From assembly GCF_013284035.1 (NCBI RefSeq), contig NZ_CP054141.1, positions 496,001 through 560,000 on the forward strand: a stretch of 64,000 bases of DNA, in the 5' to 3' direction. This DNA is from Flavobacterium sp. M31R6. Its GTDB lineage: Bacteria; Bacteroidota; Bacteroidia; Flavobacteriales; Flavobacteriaceae. How positions within the stretch are numbered: position 1 is the stretch's first letter; each line of letters starts with the position of its first letter. Below the pieces are notes generated by a model, which saw only the letters and a program-made list of their open reading frames with translations, did no database searches and was not told where the DNA came from. The translations under genes and the position numbers were made by a program. This document shows, piece after piece, positions 1-9,473 of this stretch.

Positions 1-646
1 AACAAAATGAACGGGTTTGCATTCCGTCTCCAAAAATAGTTAAATCTTCTCCACGAATGGCTTGTCCAATAAACGCAGGAATAACTCGCCCATCATTGAG
101 TCGCATTCTTGGTCCGTACGTATTGAAAATTCGAACAATTCTGGTTTCTACTCCATGAAAGGTATGATACGCCATCGTGATCGATTCCTGAAAACGTTTG
201 GCTTCGTCATACACCCCTCTTGGCCCAATTGTATTTACGTTTCCGTAATATTCTTCAGTCTGAGGGTGAACTAGAGGATCTCCATAAACCTCGGATGTAG
301 AAGCTATAAGAATCCTTGCTTTTTTTACTCTTGCCAGGCCTAATAAATTATGTGTTCCCAACGAACCCACTTTCAAAGTTTGAATTGGAATTTTAAGATA
401 GTCTATAGGACTTGCAGGCGAAGCAAAATGCAAGATATAATCTATCTTTCCCGGAACATGTACAAACTTGGTAATGTCATGGTGGTAAAATTCAAAATGC
501 TCTAATTTGAACAAATGCTCTATATTTTTTAAATCACCCGTGATGAGATTATCCATTCCTATTACATGATAACCTTCTTTGATAAAACGATCACATAAAT
601 GAGATCCCAAAAATCCTGCCGCTCCGGTGATAAGTATTCTTTTCAT
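1..646 (-). CDS. UDP-glucuronate decarboxylase (UDP-xylose synthase), 3' end missing
   Basis: About 215 N-terminal residues of an extended short-chain dehydrogenase/epimerase; the rest lies beyond the left edge. The protein starts [16 protein letters not shown], which is the GxxGxxG NAD-binding loop, followed by an STSEVYGDP segment with the catalytic Ser/Thr region and a YDEAK (YxxxK) catalytic pair. These match the UXS branch, which oxidises and decarboxylates UDP-glucuronate to UDP-xylose in the cytoplasm; related dTDP-glucose dehydratases are the main alternative. The ATG at 644-646 is preceded by a TACATTTG box at 687-694. It supplies a sugar nucleotide to the adjoining polysaccharide genes and is divergent from the glycosyltransferase at 851. 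Confidence 0.85.
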   Translation of the reverse strand, partial: MKRILITGAAGFLGSHLCDRFIKEGYHVIGMDNLITGDLKNIEHLFKLEHFEFYHHDITKFVHVPGKIDYILHFASPASPIDYLKIPIQTLKVGSLGTHNLLGLARVKKARILIASTSEVYGDPLVHPQTEEYYGNVNTIGPRGVYDEAKRFQESITMAYHTFHGVETRIVRIFNTYGPRMRLNDGRVIPAFIGQAIRGEDLTIFGDGMQTRSFC

Positions 647-686
647 AGTTGATATATACTACTGTAATTAACTTTTGTAATACGCA

Positions 687-694
687 CAAATGTA
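687..694 (-). promoter_or_regulatory. putative -7 box for the decarboxylase gene
   Basis: On the minus strand the sequence reads TACATTTG, an exact match to the Bacteroidota -7 consensus TAnnTTTG, about 40 nt upstream of the start codon. No good TTG -33 element was found at the usual spacing. Confidence 0.4.
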
Positions 695-822
695 CTAAAA
701 TATTTTACCTTTTGATTTACTGATAAATGATTAAGCACTAAACATTTTGTCATCAAATCATGTTTAATTAATGCCAAAACCACACTCTCGATCAAAAAAA
801 TTATAGTTAGTCAACTTTAAAC

Positions 823-830
823 TATTTTTG
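823..830 (+). promoter_or_regulatory. putative -7 box for the glycosyltransferase at 851
   Basis: TATTTTTG matches TAnnTTTG and lies 20 nt before the proposed TTG start codon, so the leader would be very short. No clear -33 TTG was found. Confidence 0.35.
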
Positions 831-850
831 TTCCAATAAAATTAGCAATT

Positions 851-1927
851 TTGAAAGTTGTCCATATAATTGAAGCATTAGGAGGAGGCGTTTATACTTA
901 TTTCAAAGACTTGTCCTTTTATTTTGGAGATGATGAAGTAGTAAAAGACCTATCTACTACCATTATCTATAGTGGAAATCGTAAAGAAATCGATCCTGAA
1001 AAAATTGAATATGAATTTTCAAAAGGGGTGTCGTTGATAAAAATAAATATGGTTCGCGATTTTTCACCAATTCAAGATTTTAAATCCATTCTTCATTTAC
1101 GAAAAGAACTTCAAAAATTAAATCCGGATGTCATTCATCTTCACTCTTCAAAAGCTGGTGTTCTAGGAAGGATTGCTTGTTTTTTACTGTTCAAAAGAAT
1201 ACAACTATTTTACACCCCACATGGTTACTCTTTCCTTAGAACAGACATTTCAAATTTGACAAAAAAAACATATTGGTTCATTGAAAAAAGTTTTCAGCAA
1301 TTATTTGGCGGTATAACAATTGCCTGTGGAGACACGGAATATGAAATCGCCAAAAAAATTGGAAAATCAATGTTGATTCGCAACGGTATCAATATTGATG
1401 AAGTTAGTCGCCAATCCGTAAAACCCAAAAATCAAACCTTAACAATTGGGATTGTCGCCAGAATTACTACTGCCAGAAACCCAGAACTATTCAACACGAT
1501 TGCGTTGCGTTTTCCTGATTTTAATTTTGTTTGGATAGGAGACGGTGAATTAAATTCAACATTAACAGCACCCAATATAAAAATTACAGGTTGGTTCATG
1601 GATAGAAATGAAGCGTTGAAAGAACTCAGTGTCATAGATATTTATATTCAAACCTCTCTTTGGGAAGGAATGCCTATCGCCGTTTTGGAAGCAATGGCTA
1701 TGAAAAAACCGATTTTGGCAACCAATATTATAGGCAACAAAGACATCGTTGTTCACAATGAAACAGGCTTTCTTTTTAATGAAATTGAGGAACTTGATGA
1801 CTATTTGCAACTGTTAAAAGACGACAAAATTAGGAATCAATTTGGCGATAATGCCTTAAAAAGATGTAATGATTTATTTGATAAAAACAAAAATTTTAAA
1901 GCTCTTGCTGCTCTTTATCAGCAATAA
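851..1927 (+). CDS. GT4-family glycosyltransferase
   Basis: A 358-residue retaining glycosyltransferase of the GT4 (group 1) type that transfers a sugar from a nucleotide donor to a growing surface glycan at the inner face of the membrane. The N-terminal half has HLHSSKAGVLGR, typical of the acceptor-side Rossmann domain. The C-terminal half has IGDGEL and the E-x7-E donor-binding stretch in WEGMPIAVLEAMAMKKP. The start is TTG at 851: translation from it gives the canonical MKVVHIIEALGGG beginning and there is no nearby ATG. It is the only rightward gene in the polysaccharide block, and its last 32 bases overlap the 3' end of the convergent ligase/polymerase gene. The sugar specificity cannot be read from the sequence. 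Confidence 0.85.
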   Translation: MKVVHIIEALGGGVYTYFKDLSFYFGDDEVVKDLSTTIIYSGNRKEIDPEKIEYEFSKGVSLIKINMVRDFSPIQDFKSILHLRKELQKLNPDVIHLHSSKAGVLGRIACFLLFKRIQLFYTPHGYSFLRTDISNLTKKTYWFIEKSFQQLFGGITIACGDTEYEIAKKIGKSMLIRNGINIDEVSRQSVKPKNQTLTIGIVARITTARNPELFNTIALRFPDFNFVWIGDGELNSTLTAPNIKITGWFMDRNEALKELSVIDIYIQTSLWEGMPIAVLEAMAMKKPILATNIIGNKDIVVHNETGFLFNEIEELDDYLQLLKDDKIRNQFGDNALKRCNDLFDKNKNFKALAALYQQ

Positions 1928-3212
1928 CTTTTTGCTGTAACCAATGGCTGCCAAAAACAGCCATCCACAATCCGCTAAAAGCGATACCGTCAAAACGCAA
2001 CAAAAAATCATCGGTGAGATTGGAGGTGAAGAAAAGGAAGAAGAAAGAAAGTACTACTGCGTTTTTTAAACTAAACCCCAAATAGCCAATTGTAAAAATA
2101 TAGAGCAACACAATCAAAGGGCCCAATATTCCAAATTTTATTAAAAAATCAAGAAATTGATTGTGCGTTGGAAATTCATATTTTGCCAAAAATTGCTGAT
2201 TGGTTTGTTTGAAATATTTAATTAATTCTGGTTTTCCATCCGAAGCACCAACACCAAAAAGAAGATTTTTTTTTGCAAGTTCCCAGGCTGATTTCCATAT
2301 GGAAACGCGAGTTACAAGAGAATTAAACACTCTATATTCTGGATGATCAATTTCGTCCAGTTTCCCTACTTTATCCATATAAGCAAAGGTTACCGACGAA
2401 TATTTCTCCTTCATATAGGGGTTATTTTGAACAAAAATGTAAAGTATACCGCCCAATACAAAGATTAAAACTACTAAAATTCCAATTACTTTTTTAAAAT
2501 TGAATTTACGAATCACCTCTCCGAAAAAAACCAACGCAAACCCAACTAATACATTTAGCAAAGCCATTCTTGTATTAACAAATAGCACAAAGAAAAAAGA
2601 AAGTACAAAAACTAAAATACTCCCCATTTTAAGTAATCCCTTTTCGCGTAACCGAAAGGAATTAAAAACAAAAAAAAGACAGCTAATAGATACAAAAGCC
2701 AAATGCATATTTAATGCCGGTGCATGAATACCAATGCTGTTCGAAAACTCATATCCCATCTCCCATAAATCGTTTCCATTTAAATATTTATAAAACAATT
2801 CCGGATAATAAATAATGAATCGGATGAAGAAAAAAAATATAATTCCCGTCGTTATCACACTATAAAATAGAAGAATTTTTAGAAATTGAATCCTTTGATA
2901 GTTCCCCAAAATAAATAACGAAAAAACAAGAAGTGAACTGTATTTTTCTAATGATTTTAAACCTTTAGAAAAAGAATCATTGTTCCAAAACATTACTATT
3001 TCCAGTAGTAATGGAGATGCAATAAGCAATAATAAAATCAAGGATTGCTTGGAATAATTAAGCTTTTTTATAAAAAATAAATTAAAAACTGCAAATAATA
3101 TAATCAACAAGGTACAGGGTTTTCTAAAAATCATTGTAATGGCCAATACTGCCAGAAAACCATTTAATATTTTAGTAAAGTTTTTTTCTGAAATGGTCAT
3201 AATATAATGCAT
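1896..3212 (-). CDS. O-antigen ligase / Wzy polymerase family membrane protein
   Basis: A 438-residue protein with about ten hydrophobic segments and one large periplasmic loop (roughly residues 240-360) containing GVGASDGKPE and PTHNQFLDFLIKFGI. A loop with a conserved His/Asn near THNQFLD is the signature of the O-antigen ligase/polymerase superfamily (WaaL/Wzy). It would join or polymerise undecaprenyl-linked repeat units on the periplasmic side. Whether it is ligase or polymerase cannot be decided from sequence. The first ATG overlaps the upstream gene by 41 nt and a second ATG at codon 5 is possible. The 3' end overlaps the convergent glycosyltransferase by 32 nt. Confidence 0.75.
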   Translation of the reverse strand: MHYIMTISEKNFTKILNGFLAVLAITMIFRKPCTLLIILFAVFNLFFIKKLNYSKQSLILLLLIASPLLLEIVMFWNNDSFSKGLKSLEKYSSLLVFSLFILGNYQRIQFLKILLFYSVITTGIIFFFFIRFIIYYPELFYKYLNGNDLWEMGYEFSNSIGIHAPALNMHLAFVSISCLFFVFNSFRLREKGLLKMGSILVFVLSFFFVLFVNTRMALLNVLVGFALVFFGEVIRKFNFKKVIGILVVLIFVLGGILYIFVQNNPYMKEKYSSVTFAYMDKVGKLDEIDHPEYRVFNSLVTRVSIWKSAWELAKKNLLFGVGASDGKPELIKYFKQTNQQFLAKYEFPTHNQFLDFLIKFGILGPLIVLLYIFTIGYLGFSLKNAVVLSFFFLFFTSNLTDDFLLRFDGIAFSGLWMAVFGSHWLQQKVIADKEQQEL

Positions 3213-4236
3213 AATAAATTAGAGGGAAAACACCTATTTTGTGTCGAACTGCCGACCCTAAATCAGGTTCGAAAACACCTTGAACGATAAAAAATGCAAA
3301 CAAAATAAGTAAAATCCAAAGTTCCTTTTTGTGTGTATCTCTCGTTACAATGCATCTGGAAAATCGCACAAGCAGAATGTAAAACAAAAAAAGCTGCCAG
3401 ATCACAAAAACCAATATCTGAGGAGAAAAAATATACTTGAATCCGTTGACCGGGATATTTACGGAGAAAAAACCATACAAAATGCCAATAGTTTCCCCAT
3501 ACCAAGTATCTGGTTTTACTGGAGATATAATGCTGGAATTGGCATCTGCCGATCCTATCCTGGAACTATTTACCACTTCCCTGCTGATTTCAGAGAAATA
3601 ATGCCCTGTTACCAGTCCATAAATTAAGGATAAAAATATGGCTATTACTATTCCGTAAAAAACCGTCGTCAGTGTCTTACTCTTAAAATTTACACCGCTT
3701 GTTCCATACATTACAACGGCAATAATTGGAATCAGAAAAAAATAAGGGCGATACAAAATACCAAAAAGTGCCAACAAAAATAAAGATGAAAAAAGTGCTG
3801 TTCGAAACGCAATCTTCTCATTTAAGAATAAAAAAACAATCAGGGAAACAAACAAATAGGTGATAAATTCTTTCGAAGGCATTGACATAAAAATGGCTAT
3901 CATCAAGATTCCCAGATAAACAAGTATGTTTTTTATGTTTAATTTTTGGAAGTCAGTTGGAATTCCAATTTTATATAGAACATACATCAAAATGGGAAAT
4001 TGAATCAATCCAACTATTGAAAAAGGCAAATACCGCAAGCCTGTAATTTTATAAAATAAAATAGTAAGCGGGTAACTTCCAAAAAATCCGATTTCATTAC
4101 CTTTATCAAGCGCAATAACAACTGCATCATAAAAAAATCGTTTTGGCAAAACATAGAATGCAAGGACCGTAACCAATAAATTGAGTACAAATAATACAAT
4201 AAAAGTCGCCGTACTTCTTTTGATTAAAACTTGCAT
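3172..4236 (-). CDS. polytopic membrane protein, EpsG/polymerase-like
   Basis: A 354-residue protein made almost entirely of hydrophobic helices (about nine), starting just after a short positively charged N-terminus. Its place between a ligase/polymerase-like gene and a glycosyltransferase, and its topology, resemble EpsG-type or Wzy-type polysaccharide polymerases. I see no diagnostic motif, so this is inferred from context. A VFEPDLGSAVRHKIGVFPLIYY segment near the C-terminus, with a conserved-looking Asp/Arg/His group, may be functional. It overlaps the next gene by up to 41 nt and starts 2 nt after the upstream glycosyltransferase ends, so it is probably translationally coupled. Confidence 0.5.
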   Translation of the reverse strand: MQVLIKRSTATFIVLFVLNLLVTVLAFYVLPKRFFYDAVVIALDKGNEIGFFGSYPLTILFYKITGLRYLPFSIVGLIQFPILMYVLYKIGIPTDFQKLNIKNILVYLGILMIAIFMSMPSKEFITYLFVSLIVFLFLNEKIAFRTALFSSLFLLALFGILYRPYFFLIPIIAVVMYGTSGVNFKSKTLTTVFYGIVIAIFLSLIYGLVTGHYFSEISREVVNSSRIGSADANSSIISPVKPDTWYGETIGILYGFFSVNIPVNGFKYIFSPQILVFVIWQLFLFYILLVRFSRCIVTRDTHKKELWILLILFAFFIVQGVFEPDLGSAVRHKIGVFPLIYYALYYDHFRKKLY

Positions 4237-4238
4237 AA

Positions 4239-5327
4239 TTATACTATTGTTTGGTACAAATGTAGGTGTTTATCAACCATAATTTGAATGTCATATTGCT
4301 CTGCTCTTTTTAAACATGAAATTACAATTTCTTGATAATACGTTTCATTAATCATTAGCTTTTCGATTGTATTGGCTAAATCCTTCGCGTTTCCTTGTTT
4401 GAATAAAACACCTGCATCGCTAACTATTCTCTGCAAACCAGGCACGTCTGAAGCCACAAATGGTTTTCCTGAAGCCATTCCTTCAATACTCGACAAAGAC
4501 AAACCTTCATGTCTTGAAGATAAAACAACCACATCGGCTGATTTTAATAATCTTGGCACATCCATTCTTAATCCTAAAAAAACAACACGCTCCTGCAATT
4601 GCAACTCTTGAACTAACGCTTGGCATTTTATTTTAAAAATTCCATCGCCCACCAAAATAAGCTTTATATTTTCGGGCAAATACTTTAAGGAATGAATTAT
4701 TGTTTCTTGGTCTTTTTGTTTGTCGAATCGTGCAACCTGTATCATCACAAAATCTTGAGCACTAAAAAGATTAGAGGTTTCATTTTTAAAATACGGTTGT
4801 GCTGTATACATTTTTTGTAAATCAATCCCATTTTCAATAACAGTAAATTTAGATGCTTTTAAACCTGTATAATTTATAAATGTATTTGAAATTTCATTTG
4901 AGACACAGATTACTTTATCATAAAATCGATAAAAAAGGCGATCGAACACGGCAATGAAACGATTCTCTAATCTTGGATTTGTCGAGTTGTGTTCTGTTAC
5001 TATTAATTTAATTTTAGAAAAAGACAAAATCTTTGCCAAGACAACCCAATATTGAGATGGAAATAAATGAACCTGTGCAATGTCATATTTTTTCAAAAAG
5101 GGAATTAATTTAAAAACCTGCATCGGATTATATACTGATTGTAAACCCAGCGAATAAATCGAACAACAACCTGTTTCTTTTAATGCCTCCAAAAAAGGAC
5201 TTGGACTTCCGTTTAACAGCAATAGGTCAACTTCTATTCCTTTAGATTTATAAATAGGGATAGTGTCCAGAAGTAATTTCTCGGCGCCTCCAGATGCTAA
5301 ACTATTTATAATATGTACTACTCTCAT
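4239..5327 (-). CDS. GT4-family glycosyltransferase
   Basis: A 362-residue group 1 glycosyltransferase. It begins MRVVHIINSLASGGAEKLL, the usual GT4 opening with a GGAE loop, and has VTEHNSTNPR, a central IENGID turn, LVGDGI and the donor-site stretch SSRHEGLSLSSIEGMASGKP. It likely adds one sugar of the repeat unit at the cytoplasmic face. It sits 9 nt downstream of the flippase and 2 nt upstream of the EpsG-like gene in one leftward operon. The donor and acceptor sugars are not predictable here. Confidence 0.85.
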   Translation of the reverse strand: MRVVHIINSLASGGAEKLLLDTIPIYKSKGIEVDLLLLNGSPSPFLEALKETGCCSIYSLGLQSVYNPMQVFKLIPFLKKYDIAQVHLFPSQYWVVLAKILSFSKIKLIVTEHNSTNPRLENRFIAVFDRLFYRFYDKVICVSNEISNTFINYTGLKASKFTVIENGIDLQKMYTAQPYFKNETSNLFSAQDFVMIQVARFDKQKDQETIIHSLKYLPENIKLILVGDGIFKIKCQALVQELQLQERVVFLGLRMDVPRLLKSADVVVLSSRHEGLSLSSIEGMASGKPFVASDVPGLQRIVSDAGVLFKQGNAKDLANTIEKLMINETYYQEIVISCLKRAEQYDIQIMVDKHLHLYQTIV

Positions 5328-5336
5328 TCTTGAATT

Positions 5337-6647
5337 TTAGTTCAAAAAAACATTCACTTTATCCTTTTTATAAATCACGACAGCCGCAATACTATTCCAC
5401 AAAACAGAACTAACCACAAAAGCTGTTGCAGCCCCCGTCATTCCATATTGAGGTATTAATATCCTATTCAGAATAAAATTTATAAGCACGGCAACAATTA
5501 AAATGATCTGAAAAACATGCTGTCTCCCAGTCATGTTCAAATAAACAGGTGCTGTTCCAAAGGCTGAACAAATTCCTTGACCAATGATTAAAATTAACAA
5601 AGCATCCTTGGCAGCTACGTATCCCTTTCCAAAAAAACCTAAAATATATTCTGGGAAAAAACAAATGATAAGCACTGCGGGAAAAGTCAATAGAAATATT
5701 AACCGTGAGGCATGCTGAATTGTTTTGATCAAATCTGTTTTGCTTTTACTAAAGAAATATTCCGAAATTTTAGCCGAAACCGTGATATTAACCGTGATGA
5801 TTACCATCGAAAGAATAGTCATTAATTTTACCGCAACCGAATAAAATGCAACTGTAGCATCATCTCTGTATTTTTTTAAAAAAAGAATATCAAAACTCGT
5901 TAATAAAAACAAAGCCATCCCACTAATTGCTATGGGATAAGATTTTGTAAGTATATCTTTATACGTAAAAACAACATTTTCACTTTGATTTTTAGCTTTG
6001 CTGAAATAAATGAAAATTATAATTGTTGTTATTAACGAAAGAAGAACAAAACCAACCAAGAAAACGGTAACCAAATAGGCTTTTTTATCAAAATAAGACA
6101 GCAAAATTGCCCCAACAATCAGCGGGATATATTTAATGGTATTTCTAAAAAGTTCTGCAACATAAAAATGGTCCAATGCCCTAAAAACTTCGGTATTCAA
6201 CGTTGTCAAACCATAAAAAAACAATATCATAATTGATTTTAAAAGAATGTCGTAAACTCCAGGATCGGAGAAATAATTGTTTACAAATTGTTCGTCAATA
6301 AACCAAAAAACACATAAAAGCAGAATTGACATCAATAACAACAATCCGACCATTTTTGCATATACTTTTTTAATTCCCTCTAAAGTATTTGAGCCTCCGA
6401 GCCTTCCTTTAAAATACAAAACAGACTGATCGCAGCCCAACAAACAAATACTGCCAACTACCAACAGAAAAGAACGAACAAAATCATATTGTCCAACAAT
6501 TTTAGGAGGATAGGTTTTGGTTAGAAATACGGTGAAACCAAATAACGTAATTACCCCAAAAAACCTCAAAATCAAAGTGATTAAACTTTGTTGAACAAAT
6601 GGATTTTTGTTGATTTTCAGTAGTTGATTCCGTGTTTTTTTTAACAT
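5337..6647 (-). CDS. Wzx-type oligosaccharide flippase
   Basis: A 436-residue polytopic protein with about twelve hydrophobic helices, in the MOP (MATE/Wzx) superfamily. Supporting features are the N-terminal FFGVITLFGFTVFLTKTYPP segment with an early helix pair, charged short loops, and C-terminal MTGAATAFVVSSVLWN, typical of polysaccharide export flippases. It would flip undecaprenyl-linked repeat units across the inner membrane for the adjacent polymerase/ligase. It lies between the Wzz-like gene (23 nt gap) and a glycosyltransferase (9 nt gap). Confidence 0.85.
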   Translation of the reverse strand: MLKKTRNQLLKINKNPFVQQSLITLILRFFGVITLFGFTVFLTKTYPPKIVGQYDFVRSFLLVVGSICLLGCDQSVLYFKGRLGGSNTLEGIKKVYAKMVGLLLLMSILLLCVFWFIDEQFVNNYFSDPGVYDILLKSIMILFFYGLTTLNTEVFRALDHFYVAELFRNTIKYIPLIVGAILLSYFDKKAYLVTVFLVGFVLLSLITTIIIFIYFSKAKNQSENVVFTYKDILTKSYPIAISGMALFLLTSFDILFLKKYRDDATVAFYSVAVKLMTILSMVIITVNITVSAKISEYFFSKSKTDLIKTIQHASRLIFLLTFPAVLIICFFPEYILGFFGKGYVAAKDALLILIIGQGICSAFGTAPVYLNMTGRQHVFQIILIVAVLINFILNRILIPQYGMTGAATAFVVSSVLWNSIAAVVIYKKDKVNVFLN

Positions 6648-6670
6648 ATTTGCTTCTTCACAATCATTAT

Positions 6671-7660
6671 TTATTTCAATTTTAGATTTGCTTTCAAAGA
6701 TTGCTTTTTGTAAAAAGAAGTGAAAAAATGATATAAAACAAAAAGACCAACAAACACTAATGGCAGGATAAAAATTAGTTTTCCTTTTATACTTTTATTG
6801 TTTTTTATGTTCAAAACTACACCTCTTTCCTTTATGGTCTTGTCAGTGTTGTATTGTTCTATTTTTAATTTATCAATTTGATTGACCAAAGAATCTTTGG
6901 TTTTAATAACAGCACCCAAATTTAAATTTTCATTATAATAAACCAATTTTTCGTTATTGGGATGATTACCATAAGTACCTGAAAACTGGTTCAAAATTGC
7001 ATCTATTTGAAGAATTGTAGCTTCTTTTGTCTTTATATTATTTGAAATATTTTGAGAATTAATCTTTTTATAGGTATCAAAATAGGAACTTGTATTCAAA
7101 TAGTTTAAAAGGGGTTCTACAGTTTGATTTACAGTAACAGAACCCAAAGTTTTTATGGTAATGGTTTGGAGATCGTAATTTTTATTGGTTGTTGTTTCCT
7201 TGATAATTGATTTAAGATCCCCATTTTGTGCCATCAATTGAAGCAAATCCACATTTTCACCATTCTTATTCATCAAGTTGTAAACATCCACAATTGGTTC
7301 TATAGCAATTGAAACTATCGAAGAAGGTTTTTGAATGCCAATAGATTTAAAAAATAAAGTATCTCTTAATGCCGCTTTTGAAGCTAAAAATTCGATTTTA
7401 GAGTATAAATATTCTGCCGATTTAAAATTTGGAGCGACTATAATTTTTTGCTCATAGTTTCTGTTGACTTTTTCTAGCAAAAAACCAATCCCAAAACCCA
7501 AAACAATCAAAACAGCCACAGCGATTGCATTTTTTACAAAAAACCGAATGATTCTAAACAACAAAGTATTAATCCACTCAAAGAAATCCCCTATTCTGCT
7601 AAAAACAGTCAGTAAGTCAATTTCAGGGTTCTCTGGATTATTTTCTTTTTGTACACTCAT
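6671..7660 (-). CDS. Wzz-like chain-length determinant
   Basis: A 329-residue protein with a membrane helix near residues 38-60 and a second near 297-317, flanking a long periplasmic region rich in predicted helix. This is the topology of Wzz/polysaccharide co-polymerases that set glycan chain length. No Walker motifs or tyrosine-rich tail follow, so it lacks a fused Wzc-type kinase. The final helix is followed by a short basic tail. It starts 9 nt after the upstream gene at 7670 ends and leads into the flippase. Confidence 0.7.
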   Translation of the reverse strand: MSVQKENNPENPEIDLLTVFSRIGDFFEWINTLLFRIIRFFVKNAIAVAVLIVLGFGIGFLLEKVNRNYEQKIIVAPNFKSAEYLYSKIEFLASKAALRDTLFFKSIGIQKPSSIVSIAIEPIVDVYNLMNKNGENVDLLQLMAQNGDLKSIIKETTTNKNYDLQTITIKTLGSVTVNQTVEPLLNYLNTSSYFDTYKKINSQNISNNIKTKEATILQIDAILNQFSGTYGNHPNNEKLVYYNENLNLGAVIKTKDSLVNQIDKLKIEQYNTDKTIKERGVVLNIKNNKSIKGKLIFILPLVFVGLFVLYHFFTSFYKKQSLKANLKLK

Positions 7661-7669
7661 ACTGTATTG

Positions 7670-9349
7670 TTATTTTATATTAAAAATTTGTTCTAATATT
7701 TTAATCGTAATCAGATAGGTCGGTTTTACACCGGTGGTTCCCAGACCTCCTGAAGCCAACGTACTACCGGTTTCCAATGGGTTATCAGAAGCATAATAAG
7801 CATAACGTACTTTAACGTCCTGAGGAACACTTTTTCTGATTTTGGAAGCCGATTGAATAGCTTTTTGGTAATAAGACCCTTCCATTTCCAAACCAATAAC
7901 GCCCCAAGTCGATTCATGAAAAAACTTTAATAAGTCCCTGTTTTGCAATGATGTTCCTAAAACCGTAACCATTGGTCCGGCAAAAACAGCGATGTCATTG
8001 CCCTCAAACATGTCAGCGGTTAACTCATTTTTAAAGAAATAATTGTCTGCCGTCCCTTCATTGATATGGGCATTCGGAATCATAATATCGCCTTTTCCTC
8101 CTTCCAGAATTCCTGCTTTTCCCATAATCGAAACCGATCTTACGTTAAGCAAAGTGTCTTTTTTATAGGGTTTCAATAATTCGTCTATCGTTTCATAGGC
8201 TTGTTCTCCAAAAGCATAATCCATTACAATAAGAACTGGTTTTTTCTCACCTAATTCTGCCTTTGGAAATGATGTTTTTGCCCAATCTATTTGCGCCGTA
8301 TCAAAAATTTGTACATCAATATTGGTTCCGGACGTATCCGGCAAGAAAATCATTCCTTGTTTCAATGCTACAGCTTCAACTTGATTACGAACTTCATTGG
8401 CGCCAGACTTACTCAATTCTTCGTAAATAAAGAAGTCTGACTTATCCTTGAACTTTGTTTTCAAAATTGGTGTGGCAAAAATGGAATTCATCACCGAGTG
8501 CATATTGGCACTAATCACATGAATTGGTCTATCCAACAACTGATTGGCTTTCAAAACTTCTTTGATGTTGGTTGCCCAAACTTCTCCGTGAATATGATGT
8601 CCCAAGCGCTCACGAAGGATAGGACTAAATGTAATGGTTCTTTTATTACTGTCAACAACTTCTTCTATCGCCAGTTTTCCGAGCCAATAAATTACATGCA
8701 AAAAACGATCCGGCGCAGCTTCACTTCCAAAAGAATCATAAATATCCAAAACTTCTTCGAAAGTTCTGCCCAGAATATTGGCTGCATGAGAAATAGCTTT
8801 CTCTTTTTCGACCAAAGTCAATTTCTTGCTTTGAGATACTGCAATTTCCAGTTTTGTCCAATCACGGGAGACCTCGCCTGCATCATCCAATAAAACTCTA
8901 TTTCTAATTTTATGGGATTCAATGAAAATAAACGTCAAATGGGTCAATATATCATAAATGTCCGATCGCCCTCTGGTGATTTCAACATTCATTTGTTCTT
9001 CGTCTATACGATAGCAATTGCGACGTCTTTTTGGAGGAACTATCGCTTTGAAATGCGATTTGGAATACCCTTCATCCGAAGTTAAATTAATAAAACGGCA
9101 CTCCTCGATTCCAATCGGTAAACGTTCTATAACATATAAAAGTCCATTTAACTCGACTTTTTCTTCGGCAATATTTCCATAGATTTCAGGTCTTAGAGCC
9201 AATAATGCTTCTCTTAATGTGTCACCAGAAATTCCCATCGGTTTGTAAAATCCTCTATTGAAAAGATGGCGCATCGTAATGTACATTTTTTCAATTGCCG
9301 CCGACGATTCCTGTGCTCTAGATCTAGATATATTTTTGGTTTCTTTCAT
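7670..9349 (-). CDS. conserved Bacteroidota protein with C-terminal nucleoside-phosphorylase-like domain
   Basis: A 559-residue protein of a family I know only as uncharacterised in Flavobacteriia (I believe DUF6909). Residues 1-360 show no motif I can name. Residues about 370-559 follow the plan of the purine/uridine phosphorylase and MTA/SAH nucleosidase superfamily: a glycine loop GKAGILEGGKGDIMIP (410-425), GTSLQNRD (465-472), a LEMEG substrate-site motif (488-492), and YASDNP with a candidate acid Asp (519-524). It may therefore bind or cleave a nucleoside. It is 9 nt from the Wzz gene but probably not part of the glycan pathway. A TACATTTG -7 box lies at 9371-9378. Confidence 0.7.
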   Translation of the reverse strand: MKETKNISRSRAQESSAAIEKMYITMRHLFNRGFYKPMGISGDTLREALLALRPEIYGNIAEEKVELNGLLYVIERLPIGIEECRFINLTSDEGYSKSHFKAIVPPKRRRNCYRIDEEQMNVEITRGRSDIYDILTHLTFIFIESHKIRNRVLLDDAGEVSRDWTKLEIAVSQSKKLTLVEKEKAISHAANILGRTFEEVLDIYDSFGSEAAPDRFLHVIYWLGKLAIEEVVDSNKRTITFSPILRERLGHHIHGEVWATNIKEVLKANQLLDRPIHVISANMHSVMNSIFATPILKTKFKDKSDFFIYEELSKSGANEVRNQVEAVALKQGMIFLPDTSGTNIDVQIFDTAQIDWAKTSFPKAELGEKKPVLIVMDYAFGEQAYETIDELLKPYKKDTLLNVRSVSIMGKAGILEGGKGDIMIPNAHINEGTADNYFFKNELTADMFEGNDIAVFAGPMVTVLGTSLQNRDLLKFFHESTWGVIGLEMEGSYYQKAIQSASKIRKSVPQDVKVRYAYYASDNPLETGSTLASGGLGTTGVKPTYLITIKILEQIFNIK

Positions 9350-9370
9350 TCTGTTTTACTTTTATAATCT

Positions 9371-9378
9371 CAAATGTA
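9371..9378 (-). promoter_or_regulatory. putative -7 box for the phosphorylase-like gene
   Basis: Minus-strand TACATTTG fits TAnnTTTG and lies 22 nt upstream of the start at 9349. The -33 element is not obvious. Confidence 0.4.
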
Positions 9379-9473
9379 AGGGTATTATTGTTTTTTATTT
9401 TCTGCTTTGTTTCTGAAAAACCTTCCTTCAATTAGGATCAAATGATAAATCAAATCCTTTTAAATTTTATAAC

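Noticed and set aside
1..274. 70-codon plus-strand open frame at the left edge
   Set aside because: It is antisense to the UDP-glucuronate decarboxylase, whose conserved motifs are continuous on the minus strand.
8498..8893. 131-codon open frame on the plus strand
   Set aside because: It lies wholly antisense to the phosphorylase-like gene, has no recognisable motif and no promoter.
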